A stretch of 64,000 nucleotides of DNA, from the NCBI RefSeq assembly GCF_000516985.1, contig NW_006917092.1, forward strand, positions 2,062,619 to 2,126,618, in the 5' to 3' direction. The position numbers were made by a program, and so were the translations under genes. Positions 51,700-62,153 of the stretch are shown here, piece by piece; within the stretch, counting starts at the first letter, position 1, and the number at the start of each line of letters is the position of its first letter. The notes under the pieces are model-generated. The model worked only from the letters and a program-made list of their open reading frames with translations. It had not been told where the DNA came from and did no database searches. The stretch comes from Pestalotiopsis fici W106-1. Taxonomy: Eukaryota > Ascomycota > Sordariomycetes > Amphisphaeriales > Sporocadaceae.

Positions 51700-53727
51700 C
51701 TACCAAAGCTGAACATAGGTGAAGCCCCGCCTCCACGCAGACATTTTATAGTATTCGTCTAATTGAGTAATCTCCTCTGTACCAAGCGTTCGTCGACCAG
51801 TGATGCAATCTGCAGTCTTCGGATCCCGCCAAGGAGTGCCAAAGATGAGCTTGTATCCAACAGTAAATACTATGATAAGCCAGAACCCAATAGTGTACTG
51901 AAAGAAATTGGAAGTAGAGAATCCAGTGCTTCCCTATTCAAATGGGTCAAGAGGATGAGCGGACAGTGTCACACGGGCGTTGTGTTTTTGGGGGCAGATG
52001 GGCCCAACTTACAGGCGGTACAACGCCACAAAAAATGCAGCATACGAGAAGAAAGACGGAGATGACCATTAGCCAAGACGGTGCGAGCGGCCACAGCGTT
52101 GACTTCCATGCGTAAATTTCGGTAAACAAGGCGTCGCTCTGAGACTTCAAGGCGCAGTGAAAACGCCAATTGGTAAAAGAAATAATCATCCAATTCGTGA
52201 AAAAGGATGCACTAGTGATGGAAAGCAACCAGTTCAAAACGTTTGCACCACCAGCTGTCAGTAGGGTCAGTATGCAGAGCAAAGCCCGAATTTATTGGGG
52301 CCCATGACTTACATGTGACTTGGACATAGGTAAGGATCACAGCGACTATAGTGGTGATGAGCAAAGCCAAGCGTGGCCTTCCCTGTGCATCAACTCTGGC
52401 CAGACGCTCGGGAATCAATTTCTGGTGCGCCATGGTTCGCAAGACCCGAGAGGAGAGATAGACCGCTTCCGCTGCGATACCGAGGACTCCGCACATCATG
52501 CCGGCGTTGAGCAGCGACGCGATGCCGGGAATGGCTGCATCTTGCACGGCGGCCACAAAGGGCGATGCCGCGACACCGCTGCCGCTCAATAACCGATCGT
52601 CATTGGACGGTACTAGGATGGTGATGAAAACGACCGAGACCATGTAGACAATGTTGACGCGAAAGGGCACGAGCTTGGTCGCGTGCGCCATGGAGAACCG
52701 CGGGCTCTGCGTCTCCCCAGCCATGACTCCAATAAAGACCTGGTCGCCGACCGCCCATGTCGCGAGTAAAGCACAACTGGCGAAGCCCTAGATCCGGTTA
52801 CTCTGAGTTCTGAATGGTTAACCAAAGGGATTTGACTCATTGAAAAGCCATTCAGAAAAGCAGGTAGCTCTGTCCACGTTTCTCCATGGTGAACGCGCCC
52901 TTGTGGTCCAGCACCCAGCACAAGTGCCAGCGACAGGGCAATGATGATGAGAAACAGGAAAATCTTGATAATAGAGGTCACGTACTCGAACCATGCAAAT
53001 GCTCGATTTGGAAGCACAAAGATGATGATAATTATCGCAAGGAATATAGTGACTGCGAGAGAGAGTCAGACATGAACCTCACATGAAGAGAAAGAGAACT
53101 TGCAGGTGGCAGTAGGGGGGAAATTGTCCGCAGTCCAGTATTGCAACAATATGTTGAAGAATTGAGCCTCTGATGCCACAATGGCAGTCCATGCTGGTGA
53201 CATTGTCAGCGATGTGATGCTGGCGGCGACGATTTGATGATACCCCTACCTATCCATTCGGCAAAGCCTGCTCCAAAAGCTACGGCTGGGTCGACCCAGC
53301 GATCAACGTAGTCGACATAGCTACCGGAGACTGGAAACGCAATTGTCATTTCGGAAAGGGACTGCAAAACTGCCCATACACAACTGCAGACCATGAAGTA
53401 TGCAATGACCATATTTGCCGGCCCACCCTGGGCCAGCGCCTTGCCCGTCGCGATGAAGACGCCGCTACCGATATTGGACCCGAGGGAAATTATCTTGGGA
53501 GTTCTTGTCAGTCATGATTCATCTGTTTTCATTATTGATTACATGACACTTGCATGGACTTTGCGAGGCGAGAATGAACGGTGAAATTCTCCATTTCGAG
53601 TGTCGTCTAGCGAAGTGTGGACTTCGGCTTCGGCAATGCTACGTGTGGGTTCGAGGCCACAAGACTCTTGTTTTTTGGCCTCTTGGCTGTCATTTGCAGA
53701 ATGATCGATGGGCATGGAGAATGTCAT
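51700..53727 (-). CDS. Amino-acid permease (APC superfamily), with non-canonical introns
   Basis: Plasma-membrane transporter of the fungal amino-acid/choline/GABA type. Seven predicted exons: 53727-53554, 53493-53250, 53193-53104, 53052-52841, 52787-52313, 52254-52013 and 51933-51700, about 556 aa with some 12 hydrophobic segments. Family blocks include IISLGSNIGSGVFIATG near the substrate-binding TM1, MTIAFPVSGSYVDYVDRW, ATWAVGDQVFIGVMAGE, SMAHATKLVPFRVN and FGTPWRDP. Introns 1 and 3 need GCAAGT (GC-AG) donors at 53553 and 53103. Intron 4 needs an ATGAGT donor at 52840 to reproduce the family sequence; the nearest GT donor gives a 35-nt intron. If these are not spliced the gene is a pseudogene. 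Substrate is not predictable by eye. Its divergent neighbour is a monooxygenase gene. Confidence 0.78.
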
Positions 53728-54336
53728 GATTGTGACTAGCGCTTGTGTTCTGTCTCGTTTGCGCTTTGGGGGAGTCAGGACTCGGTAGTTTGCTTGACAT
53801 TGGTGCTCAGTAGGTATTTTATGCTAGCGATCGGTCACTTTATGTACGGTGCCCACCAGGAATCATCGATCAACGTAGACGTTCTAGTCGACAAACCCCC
53901 CAGAGATGATTGCAGCAAGTTTCCCCGTAAAGATAACTCACAGATCTATATCTCAAATCCAGGTTTAGACTTTACAAAGATAAAGACTACGGCATCAAGA
54001 GCCGGAAAATGGGGGACCAATGATAAGCAGTAACCTGTATGCATCCTGGTTCATTTACGCAGATCAGTGGCTGGCACAATACCCCCGTACCCACTCGGCA
54101 GAAATTCCCGAAATGCCAATAGGATGCCAAGATCGCAGGTGATAGGCAATGCATAGTATACAATGTGCATCTTATCTGTCTATACGGCAACTGGGTCATT
54201 CAGCACCCGTCCCATAGGCTACAAGTACGTTCGAACATATATATTTCCGCACGATACGGGCAGACCAGACATGAACGATACAAGCTCTATGGCACTATAG
54301 CAGGTTTGTTTATCATCATCATCAATTTTGATCAAG
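53728..54336. promoter_or_regulatory. Shared divergent promoter region, permease and monooxygenase
   Basis: A 609-bp intergenic region separates two divergent start codons. No gene is supported in it. It is a natural place to look for binding sites of the neighbouring Zn2Cys6 factor. Confidence 0.4.
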
Positions 54337-55959
54337 ATGCAACCATTCAACAACGACGACCAGATACTCGACGCCATAATCATCGGAGCCGGGTTTGGTG
54401 GCTGCTATCTACTCCATAGTCTCCGACAGCAGGGTTTCCGGGCCAAGCTCTTTGAAGAGAGCGACGGCCTGGGTGGTGTCTGGCAGAGCAACTGCTACCC
54501 CGGTGCCCGTGTGGACTGCTGCACTCCCTTTTACGAGTTCTCCGACCCTGAGATATGGGCCGAGTGGGAATGGACTGAAGCATACCCAAGCCAAAAAGAA
54601 ATCCTTCGGTATTTTGAGTTTGTTGACAAGAAATGGAACCTCTCCAAGGACATTACTTTTGGTGCCCGTGTGATCAAGGCAACCTTTATTCCAGAGCAGA
54701 ACCGATGGGTTGTCCAGACCAACACCGGACATTGCGCAACCGCACGCTTTCTTCTGCCTGCGGTAGGATTCGCATCCAAGACATATACACCACGATTAGA
54801 AGGCCTTGAAACTTTCAAGGGCTTCGCCTGTCACACTGCCAAATGGCCAAAGCAAGAGGTCAATCTCCAAGGGAAGCGAGTCGGCGTGATTGGTACGGGC
54901 GCGAGCGGCGTCCAAGTCATCCAGGAGCTGGGTCCGATTGCCCAAAACCTGGTCGTCTTTCAACGATCCCCAAATTGCGCGCTTCCGATGCGACAAAAGA
55001 CGATGACGCCAGAGCTTTTCGACAAGTCCACCTATCCCGAGGCGTTCCGCCAGATGCGACTATCGTTTGCGGGTACCAATGCCGCTCCAGTACCGCGACG
55101 TGCGCTGGACGACTCGCAGGAACAGCGGCAGTCTTTGTATGAACGACTGTGGCAGGAAGGCGGATTTGCACCCTGTCACGGCAACTACTCTGACTTCTCC
55201 ACGGACATTCACGCAAACCACATCTTCTACAAATTCTGGCGCGATAAAGTTCGGCAACGGCTTCACACTACAGATCCCGAACTCATTGAGAATCTTGCTC
55301 CGACAGACCCGCCCTATCCCTTTGGTACAAAGCGGCCGTCATTGGAACAAAACTTTTACGAGGTCTTCAATCAAGACAACGTGTCGTTGATCCCGCTCCT
55401 GAAGAACCCAATTAAAAGGATTGTGCCAGACGGTGTGCTACTGGCGGACGGCACCGCCATCGAGCTCGACGCACTGGTCCTGGCAACTGGATTCGACGCC
55501 ATCACTGGCAGCTACGCCAGGTTCGATATCAATGGGCTCGAAGGCCGCAGACTAGCCGACGTGTGGAAACAAGGGACAAGGACCGCCCTGGGCATGGCGA
55601 CTTCGGGATTTCCCAACATGTTCTTCTTGTACGGGCCGCAAAGCCCGACGGCATCAGCCGCGGGCCCGGTCACGTCTGAGATCCAGGGCGACTGGATCAT
55701 AAAGACCATGCTGCACATGAAGCGGCATGGCTTGACGAGGGTTGAAGCAAAATGCGAAGCCGAGGTAGCTTGGGCTCAACACGCAACGGAAGAGTGCTAC
55801 AAAACTCTCCTCCCTCTCAATGAAACTACTTGGTACATGGGGGGGAACATACCCGGGAAGAAAAAGGAGGCTCTACACTATGTAGGAGGCCTGCCTAGGT
55901 ACTCGGAAGCCTTGGACGCCTGTACTCGGGATAATTGGTCAAAGTTTGTAATAACTTAG
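54337..55959 (+). CDS. Flavin-binding (type I Baeyer-Villiger-like) monooxygenase
   Basis: FAD- and NADPH-dependent oxygenase of 540 aa in one uninterrupted exon. The FAD Rossmann motif GAGFGG is at residues 17-22. The Baeyer-Villiger fingerprint F-x-G-x-x-x-H-x-x-x-W-P is at 160-171 (FKGFACHTAKWP). The NADPH Rossmann motif GTGASG is at 186-191. The late motif LATGFDAITGSY is also present. Length and motif order match cyclohexanone/phenylacetone-type monooxygenases, which insert oxygen next to a ketone and often tailor secondary metabolites. Start ATG 54337 lies nine bases after a TTG in the same frame and fits the family N-terminus. The substrate is unknown. It is divergent from the permease gene and may share its control. 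Confidence 0.88.
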   Translation: MQPFNNDDQILDAIIIGAGFGGCYLLHSLRQQGFRAKLFEESDGLGGVWQSNCYPGARVDCCTPFYEFSDPEIWAEWEWTEAYPSQKEILRYFEFVDKKWNLSKDITFGARVIKATFIPEQNRWVVQTNTGHCATARFLLPAVGFASKTYTPRLEGLETFKGFACHTAKWPKQEVNLQGKRVGVIGTGASGVQVIQELGPIAQNLVVFQRSPNCALPMRQKTMTPELFDKSTYPEAFRQMRLSFAGTNAAPVPRRALDDSQEQRQSLYERLWQEGGFAPCHGNYSDFSTDIHANHIFYKFWRDKVRQRLHTTDPELIENLAPTDPPYPFGTKRPSLEQNFYEVFNQDNVSLIPLLKNPIKRIVPDGVLLADGTAIELDALVLATGFDAITGSYARFDINGLEGRRLADVWKQGTRTALGMATSGFPNMFFLYGPQSPTASAAGPVTSEIQGDWIIKTMLHMKRHGLTRVEAKCEAEVAWAQHATEECYKTLLPLNETTWYMGGNIPGKKKEALHYVGGLPRYSEALDACTRDNWSKFVIT

Positions 55960-56219
55960 ATTGTGATCATAAGAACAATTGAATGGATTCCATAGGTTGT
56001 TGATCATAATGATGCGAAGACAGCATCCAATAGTTTTGATCAAGTTGAGATGTCAAATTTTCAATGGCTGTCATCCTTGTGCGAGTTCTCATCCATGGAT
56101 GCAGCATGTGCTGACGCGACCCCATCGGGCTATGTGTCGGGGAAAGTGGTATTTTCCCAGCCCTGGCCTTCTGTCTAGGCCAATCGCAAACCCAGTTGAA
56201 GTAAGCGTCTCAGGTCTGT
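55960..56219. other. Intergenic region
   Basis: Short convergent region between the monooxygenase and SLOG genes. No gene was recognised. Confidence 0.5.
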
Positions 56220-56783
56220 TCAGTCTAACACCCCCATCAACTTCCTGATGGCATCGATGCCGCTCTGCCTGAGGTCGCGTGAACCAATCCCAGCCCAAAT
56301 GCCCGTCGGACGTGGTGGACTGTCAATTTGCACCAAAGCTGTACCATTATGCTGGAACCACACATTTTTTTCTTGGTCAAAAATGTATAGGTTGTGATTG
56401 TCTGGGTGCAGCTGACTGAACATGGTAGTCGCCCAGGCTGTCCCTCCCGGCGGCGCATCCTCCCTAATGACAGTGACTGCATAACAGGCCTGACTCCAAG
56501 CGACCTGGTAATAGTTGCGCTGCAGCAACCGAGCCACCGTCGGCCGCCGCGGTGGGTCCTTTTCGAGGGCGACTGCTGCATTATTGAGAGCCTCGTCGCT
56601 TATTCTGAGCTGTTCATCGTCGAGTCGTACAATTTGGCTTTCGGGTGCCTGGCTCCTGTGCCCGGGGAAACTCCAGTGAATCACCTCGTGCCCGCTAGAT
56701 TCGGCGCATTTGCCCCACTCGAGATCGGCTCCGTCTGCGCCTCCCGACAAGCAGACATTTGTCTTGCCTTGAAGATACTCCAT
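56220..56783 (-). CDS. SLOG-fold (cpYpsA-related) nucleotide-binding-like protein
   Basis: Intronless protein of 187 aa from the ATG at 56783; in-frame ATGs at 56834 and 56831 would add 17 residues but overlap the end of the gene upstream. The start reads TNVCLSGGADGADLEWG, a Rossmann-like nucleotide-binding loop typical of the SLOG/YspA-cpYpsA group, and HEVIHWSFPGH follows. Further family-like blocks are NYYQVAWSQACYAVT, PGGTAWATTMF and PTGIWAGIGSRDL. SLOG proteins bind nucleotides or NAD/ADP-ribose-related ligands, and some act as sensors in bacterial immunity (the SLOG part of ThsA). Lack of introns and the bacterial look suggest horizontal transfer. The actual ligand and role are unknown. 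Confidence 0.65.
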   Translation of the reverse strand: MEYLQGKTNVCLSGGADGADLEWGKCAESSGHEVIHWSFPGHRSQAPESQIVRLDDEQLRISDEALNNAAVALEKDPPRRPTVARLLQRNYYQVAWSQACYAVTVIREDAPPGGTAWATTMFSQLHPDNHNLYIFDQEKNVWFQHNGTALVQIDSPPRPTGIWAGIGSRDLRQSGIDAIRKLMGVLD

Positions 56784-56802
56784 CTTGGTACGTATTCTTA
56801 TT

Positions 56803-57381
56803 TCAGGGTGTAACCGGAAACTTATTTCCATCATGATTTAAAAGACGTAAAGATTCAATTGTTTTATGATGGAAACTTCGGAGCCCGTGGTTGAAAGAGG
56901 GTCGAGATCTAGCGGCCGTATGTGTCATTAGCCGCCCGTCACAGCCACTCTTGACTCACCCATAAGACCCGTACTTGACATGTTTTACCCATCTGCCAAT
57001 GGTTTTATCACGCTCGCGATATATGTTACAGGATCGACTCCAGTTTGGGCACAGTCTGTATGCACAATTACCTAGTCTTTGTTGGATTTCAAATGCACCA
57101 TAAAATGGAGGTAGCCTTGCCAAGTCATTATGATTACCGTATTTTAGCCGCTCCTTATACGCCATTTCAGTGGTTTTATTGCCGATTGATCCCGGGGGAC
57201 GACTTTTGCAATAAACGCAACACTTTTCTTGCAACTGTGCCAGACTATTATTGAATTCATGTCTATGCAGCTTCTGCCAGCCGGAGCTTAGGCGGCGGGA
57301 TTTGGCAACCGGCGATTGGATAGGTACTCGAACTGTATGGGCTGTATGGGCTATATGGGGGTCGCCCGTGCCGCTGACCAT
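56803..57381 (-). CDS. Cysteine-containing protein of unknown function
   Basis: Exons 57381-56960 and 56908-56803 give 175 aa. The intron of 51 nt is very convincing (donor GTGAGT, branch GGCTAATGAC, acceptor GCTAG) and keeps frame to TGA 56803-56805. Cysteines cluster as CCVYCK and NCAYRLCPNWSRSC, flanking a conserved-looking block (YKERLKYGNHNDLARLPPFY, EIQQRLGN), so a zinc-binding fold is possible. I do not recognise the family. The start is uncertain because the first 40 residues look like non-coding repeat (CATATAGCC/CATACAGCC). The stop lies 19 nt before the SLOG start codon on the same strand. It is divergent from the NLR gene, 345 bp away. Confidence 0.5.
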
Positions 57382-57726
57382 CTACCAGACTGGGGACATG
57401 GCGCTTAGAAAAGATGACCGGAGTTGCCCCATACCAGGCTGGCAACGGGTCATCGGTTTATATTTGGCAGAAGCTGAAAATACCTTTGGCCAATGTATAC
57501 AGGCCGACTCGCTCAGGCATAGTCTATCTCCTCCTGGGTAGAAAACGCCAAACAGCCCAGCAGTCCAATGCCATCGCCAACCCCCCCATCAACGAACCTG
57601 CTCATATCCCCCAGTGCCCCAACTCCCGTGCGGCAAACGTGAGACATCGTTCTTGATCACCTCTCACAGTCAAAATCATACTTGCTGGACCACAGCTAGA
57701 GGCGTTTACATCATACCTCTCGTGTC
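57382..57726. promoter_or_regulatory. Divergent promoter region of the Cys-rich protein and NLR genes
   Basis: 345 bp lie between opposed start codons. A plus-strand open frame covering it (57251-57541) shows no family features and overlaps the minus-strand exon. Co-regulation of the two genes is possible but untested. Confidence 0.35.
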
Positions 57727-60700
57727 ATGGAGGTCTTTGGTGTCATCGCTGGGATTCCAAGCGTGATCACCATCATTCAAACCACGATATCAATTGTAAA
57801 ACAGTTCAGCCAAAAGAAAGTTCTCTTTCACAATATCGATGGGTTGCAGCACCAGCTTGATAGTGTAAAGAGCATTCTGGACGATCTGCGACGACGGAAA
57901 CCTACTTCCTTTGACCAGTCTTCGCTCCGAGGCATCACTGCACACGTCGCAGAGCTGGAGAAGCATCTCACGGGCCTCAATACAGTTCTCAACCGCCAGC
58001 ATGTTGCCAAGGGCTCTCTTCGGCGGTTGGCTGGTCAGCTCAAGCTTGCAGTCACAGGATTCGACAAAACAATAAAAGAGTATCGAGATGGCATTGAAGA
58101 AACAAAGACCTCGCTCATACTGCTACTACAAAATGGTACACAAAACGGTACACAACTGCCCCTCACTTCACCTGATATTATAGAGAAGCGCTAATGATGC
58201 CCAGAAATCAGCTCAATGGGAACGACTCAGCTACGCCTCCAGCTCGAATCCAACTTGTCTTCTTGTGATGATGACTTTATTCCCCGAAAACTTGACAGCA
58301 CTTGTGAATGGATTTGGTATCAAAACGATTTAAAAAAATGGGCAGAACATACCCAAGGTGATGAGCCAGACCCCTTCCGCAGGCTATTTTGTCTGCATGG
58401 ACCTACAGGCTGCGGTAAATCTGTCTTGTCTGCATCCGTTGCGACCAAATTGAGGGAGCGGGGGAAAATTGTTGCATCCTTCTCCTTCCGGGCCCCATAT
58501 TCAACCCACCAAACATTCAGGAGTCTTCTCGAAACGGTTCTATCGCAGCTATTGCCACACGTATCGGATGCTGACCTAGACCAGCTGCCGCGCCACTTCA
58601 TAGGCAGTTCGTCGCTTTCAGGGCCGAGATTGAAGGAGGCTCTCAGTTCAGTGTTCAGGCTGGTCAAGTCTGACGTCTATCTGATGATAGATGGTGTCGA
58701 CGAAGCTACAGATACCTGGGACGATTCCAAAACGAGCAATCTCAGTACAATAATCGACTTCCTGGAACACCACCCAAATACCCGTGTCTGGCTATCCGGT
58801 CGCGAGAGCGCTCTACGCGCAGCCATCAGAAAGCACCCCGCTGAAATTCAAATCCGCGAGGAACTCATCAGAGGAGACATGGAGAAATTCATCGAAGAAC
58901 AGCTGGATCAGTCAAAATGCGCCCGTGTGTCCTTGATGAGGGATGTCATCCGGGAATCTTTGAAAGAAAACTGCCAAATGATGTTCTTATGGGTCATCCT
59001 CTTCTTCAAAGGCCTGAAACAAGATGCTACCGAGTCGGAAGTCACAGATTCCCTTAACATACGTCTCGGAAACTTAGACGCCAAGTATTGTGGTTTACTG
59101 AATCAGTCCATGAATCGCACTGGTGGCACATCAGCAGATCCCTCCGTGTCCATGAAGCGAGCAAAACGACTGTTCAGTCTGATCATCGCAGCGTCTCAAC
59201 CCCTCACACTGACCGAGCTGGATTGCGCGTACGCCACCGAGTATGGAGGTACACAGTCTCCTGGCTACAGTAAACTTACGAGGGATGGGATAATCGATGA
59301 TTGCGCAGGTCTTGTCGTCGAAACAGGAGGTGAATTTCACCTTATCCACGCTTCTGCTGCGGAATTCCTGACTCGCCCTGTGAACAAATGGGGGGGTATC
59401 AATGGCGGGGTCGTGCACTTCAGAATCGATCAGACATCCGCTCAGAAGATGATCTTTCAGGCTTGTGCAAAGTATCTCATTTCATTGGACTTGGGTTACC
59501 CAATGTATGATGAGAATGAGGGTGACGAGAGGCTGCCTGCTAAGTACCCATTCTTTACCTATGCGTCAAAATCCGTACCGACACATCTGCTCGACGTCAT
59601 GCATACCCCCTTCGACCCAGAGTCGCGGACTGTTCTACAGAATTTCATATCATCTACTCAATTCTGTAGTCTTATTGAGTTTGTGGTGCGCACCATCGAA
59701 ATGGACTCATGGGATACAGTCGCCCATTGGACGGGCCTCTTGGTCGCGTTGACCGAGCGCGAAACATGTCCCGATGGCGAGGCTCCGAAAGCTTCCGGAG
59801 ACTTGTACTCGAATATCATGACATCCTTTGAGCAAGAACTCAACCGAAGAGCAACCCTTTTTGGACAAGACGACAGGAGATGTCAAAAATGGGCCTCGAT
59901 CATTGGGTTCGCGGCTGACTTTTATGGCTTGGACGCCAAGGTTGTCAAAACAAATCAGGAGACCCAATTTGGAGAGAGTTCCATTACTGTTCCCATGCCA
60001 AACCTTGATAGTGCAACAAAGGGGGCTCTGAGTGCATTACCAGCCTTCCTCGCGAAGACAGAACACAAAAGAAACATGCTCATCTCTGTCCAATCGGGAC
60101 GTTTCGCGCTGAGCCAATTCCGGTCTCTCCGGTCCTTGCTAGTCCTTCGGCTCGATATTCTGCCAGTTCCGATTCACATCTTCTGGGCATGGACCCATTG
60201 GAGGACTAAACACGAGAACCGGCCAGCTGCCAAATGCGCAATGGAACGGGCTCTGTGCCGAGTAGCAGGGAAGCGAGATTACTACGAAGGCTGGTGTCTG
60301 CTATTATTGGCAGTCATGGAGAATTGCGATGATCCAAAAGCACACAGTGTTGACTCTTGCCTAGCCCTTTCACTCTTGCAGGAATCGCTCGTGGTTGCTG
60401 ATGGACTCAACTCGCATCCGCATACAGAGATGTTGATTCTCTACATCCTCTCTTACCTCTCGAGAATTCTCCTGTCGCACGAGATGTGGGATGATGGACT
60501 GAAGATCTCTCGTCGACTAGAGATTTCACTATGCAATAATGAGTTTGCTCAGAAAGGTCCTGCATGGTGCAAAATTATCTACCAAGGAGAAATGTGGAGT
60601 CGCCAAGCACTATCACTTCTGAGGTATCATTCAATTGCTTTGCGGAATGCTAAGCGGTTTGACGACTCTGAACGAATAATCCAGTTCGTGTTGGACTCGT

Positions 60701-61743
60701 ATTCCAAACGCAATAGATGCGACCACCCCAAAATGTTTCGAGCGACTGAGACCAAAGCAGCGACTCTGTGGCTAGCGGGAAACGTGGAGGAGGCATATAC
60801 GATCATGCGATCAAGTCTCAAGAGACTCGACGATATCAAAAGATCGAAAGAGCATGACTCTATCCGATTCACACATTTGTGGCAACTCGCATGGTGTTTG
60901 ATGGAGAGAGACATGCGTGAAGAGGTGGCCATACTTTTGTCGGATGTCGAGACAGCGTCCGTCATGGATGACTTCAACAACGCCCAAAATATGCTTGAGC
61001 TTCTTGCACGTGCCGGTTGTGTCGACCGAGCGATGAGTCTCTATCGGTGCTGGAACGAAAAGAATAAGGCGAACAGCCTATCAACATTGGATTGGATGGC
61101 TTCTTGGGGCCTAAATGAAATTGTCGAGGCAATGTTGGATGCAGGTACAAGCATTGAATCACAAGATGAGATAAACGGATATACGGCATTATCTTTTGCG
61201 TCAGTCCATGGAAATACGTCTCTGGTTCAACTTTTGGTGGAAAGAGGAGCAAGTACCCACCATGTCGACCGGGATGGACATACAGCCATGGAGCTCGCCT
61301 TGATGCAAGGGCATGTCGACGTTGTCAAGGTCTTTGTGGAAAGAGGGGCAAGCATTCCCTTTCAGCATCCAGAAATCTGGTTCATCAAGGGAGCGGTCGA
61401 TTCAGGATATGCCCCGATGGTTCAGTACTTGGTGGACCAAGGCGCCAATGTGTGTGAGCGGGGCCGCCACCAGGAAACGCTGCTCATGCGTGCCTCGGCG
61501 TTTGGGCGTGTCGACATTGTCAAGATTTTGTTGGGGGCAGGGGCGGAAATCAGTCGCAGGGACGACAGATACGTGACTGCCCTCCAGTACGCTATTCGTC
61601 ATAGACACGATTCATGCACCCAGCTTCTCCGGCACCGTGAGGCGTCGCTGAAGCGCCAGACCTCAAAAAGATGCAAAAGACACAGAATTTACAAAATACC
61701 CGGTTGGCATAAGCGCTGGGTGCCCAACAGAAGATACAGGTGA
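57727..61743 (+). CDS. NACHT-ankyrin NLR-type STAND protein
   Basis: Second putative NLR, about 1315 aa. Exon 1 is 57727-58135 (or to 58147) and exon 2 is 58205-61743. The intron removes in-frame TAA TGA and has a GCTAATG branch. The N-terminus (MEVFGVIAGIPSVITIIQTT) is an alpha-helical region like the fungal N-terminal domains of STAND proteins, with possible membrane or HeLo-like character. The NACHT P-loop GPTGCGKS is at about 202-209 and the Walker B is VYLMIDGVDEATD. A WSG-like LSGRESALRAAI stretch and winged-helix region follow, then a long helical, TPR-like middle (ERALCRVAGKRDYYEGWCLL). About five ankyrin repeats follow (ALSFASVHGNTSLVQLLVERG, ELALMQGHVDVVKVFVERGA). The last 40 residues are Lys/Arg-rich and overlap purine-rich repeat DNA. 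NLRs act in non-self recognition and programmed cell death; the ligand is unknown. Confidence 0.85.
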
Positions 61744-61795
61744 TGCAAGAGATGGAGGTGATGCAAAAGATGGAGGTGATGCAAAAGATGCAAAA
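61742..61795. repeat. 18-bp purine-rich tandem repeat
   Basis: Three imperfect copies of GATGCAAAAGATGGAGGT at 61742-61759, 61760-61777 and 61778-61795 straddle the stop codon and 3' UTR of the NLR gene. Related GATGCAAAAG sequence occurs just upstream in the coding end. Confidence 0.85.
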
Positions 61796-62153
61796 AAAAC
61801 TATCTTCCCTCATAGTTCGTCGTCGAGGAGTAACATCATCTGAGTCTTGTATGTGCTCAAACCTCATCTGATCTGACCGGCAAGGCTCCAAGTCTTGTTT
61901 GGCATTTCTCAATGTGGAGTTGTTGCCGCGGGTTTGTGCAAAGAATATGACAAGAGCAATGGCTGATATTGGCTGGAATTCGGACCAGTAGTTGTTTCTA
62001 GATATATACAATGTGTCATACTTTATAGATTCACTAACAAGAGTTTACACATTTGAAGGCCGGTGTCACGCGTTCCGTGTACAGTATAAAATCAGACAAA
62101 CGTAGCATATCAGCGCTAAGTTTCAAAGGCCTTATAACTGGAATTTTTCTCCC
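61796..62153. other. Convergent 3' region
   Basis: Non-coding stretch between the NLR and the macrodomain-sirtuin gene. The minus-strand frame at 61592-62011 is a translation of the purine-rich repeat complement and is not accepted. Confidence 0.5.

Noticed and set aside
52788..52822. GT-AG reading of permease intron 4 (GTTAAC donor)
   Set aside because: It keeps frame but leaves a 35-nt intron, shorter than every other intron here, and adds six residues that do not fit the family; the 53-nt ATGAGT option fits better, though unproven.
53053..53082. GTGAGG donor for permease intron 3
   Set aside because: It would give a 30-nt intron, too short; the GCAAGT donor upstream gives 51 nt and the same frame.
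57251..57541. Plus-strand frame upstream of the second NLR
   Set aside because: It overlaps the exon of the Cys-containing minus-strand gene and shows no domain or splice link to the NLR.
61592..62011. Minus-strand Cys/Ile/Phe-rich frame overlapping the NLR 3' end
   Set aside because: The periodic Cys pattern is simply the complement of the 18-bp GATGCAAAAG repeat, not a cysteine-rich peptide gene.
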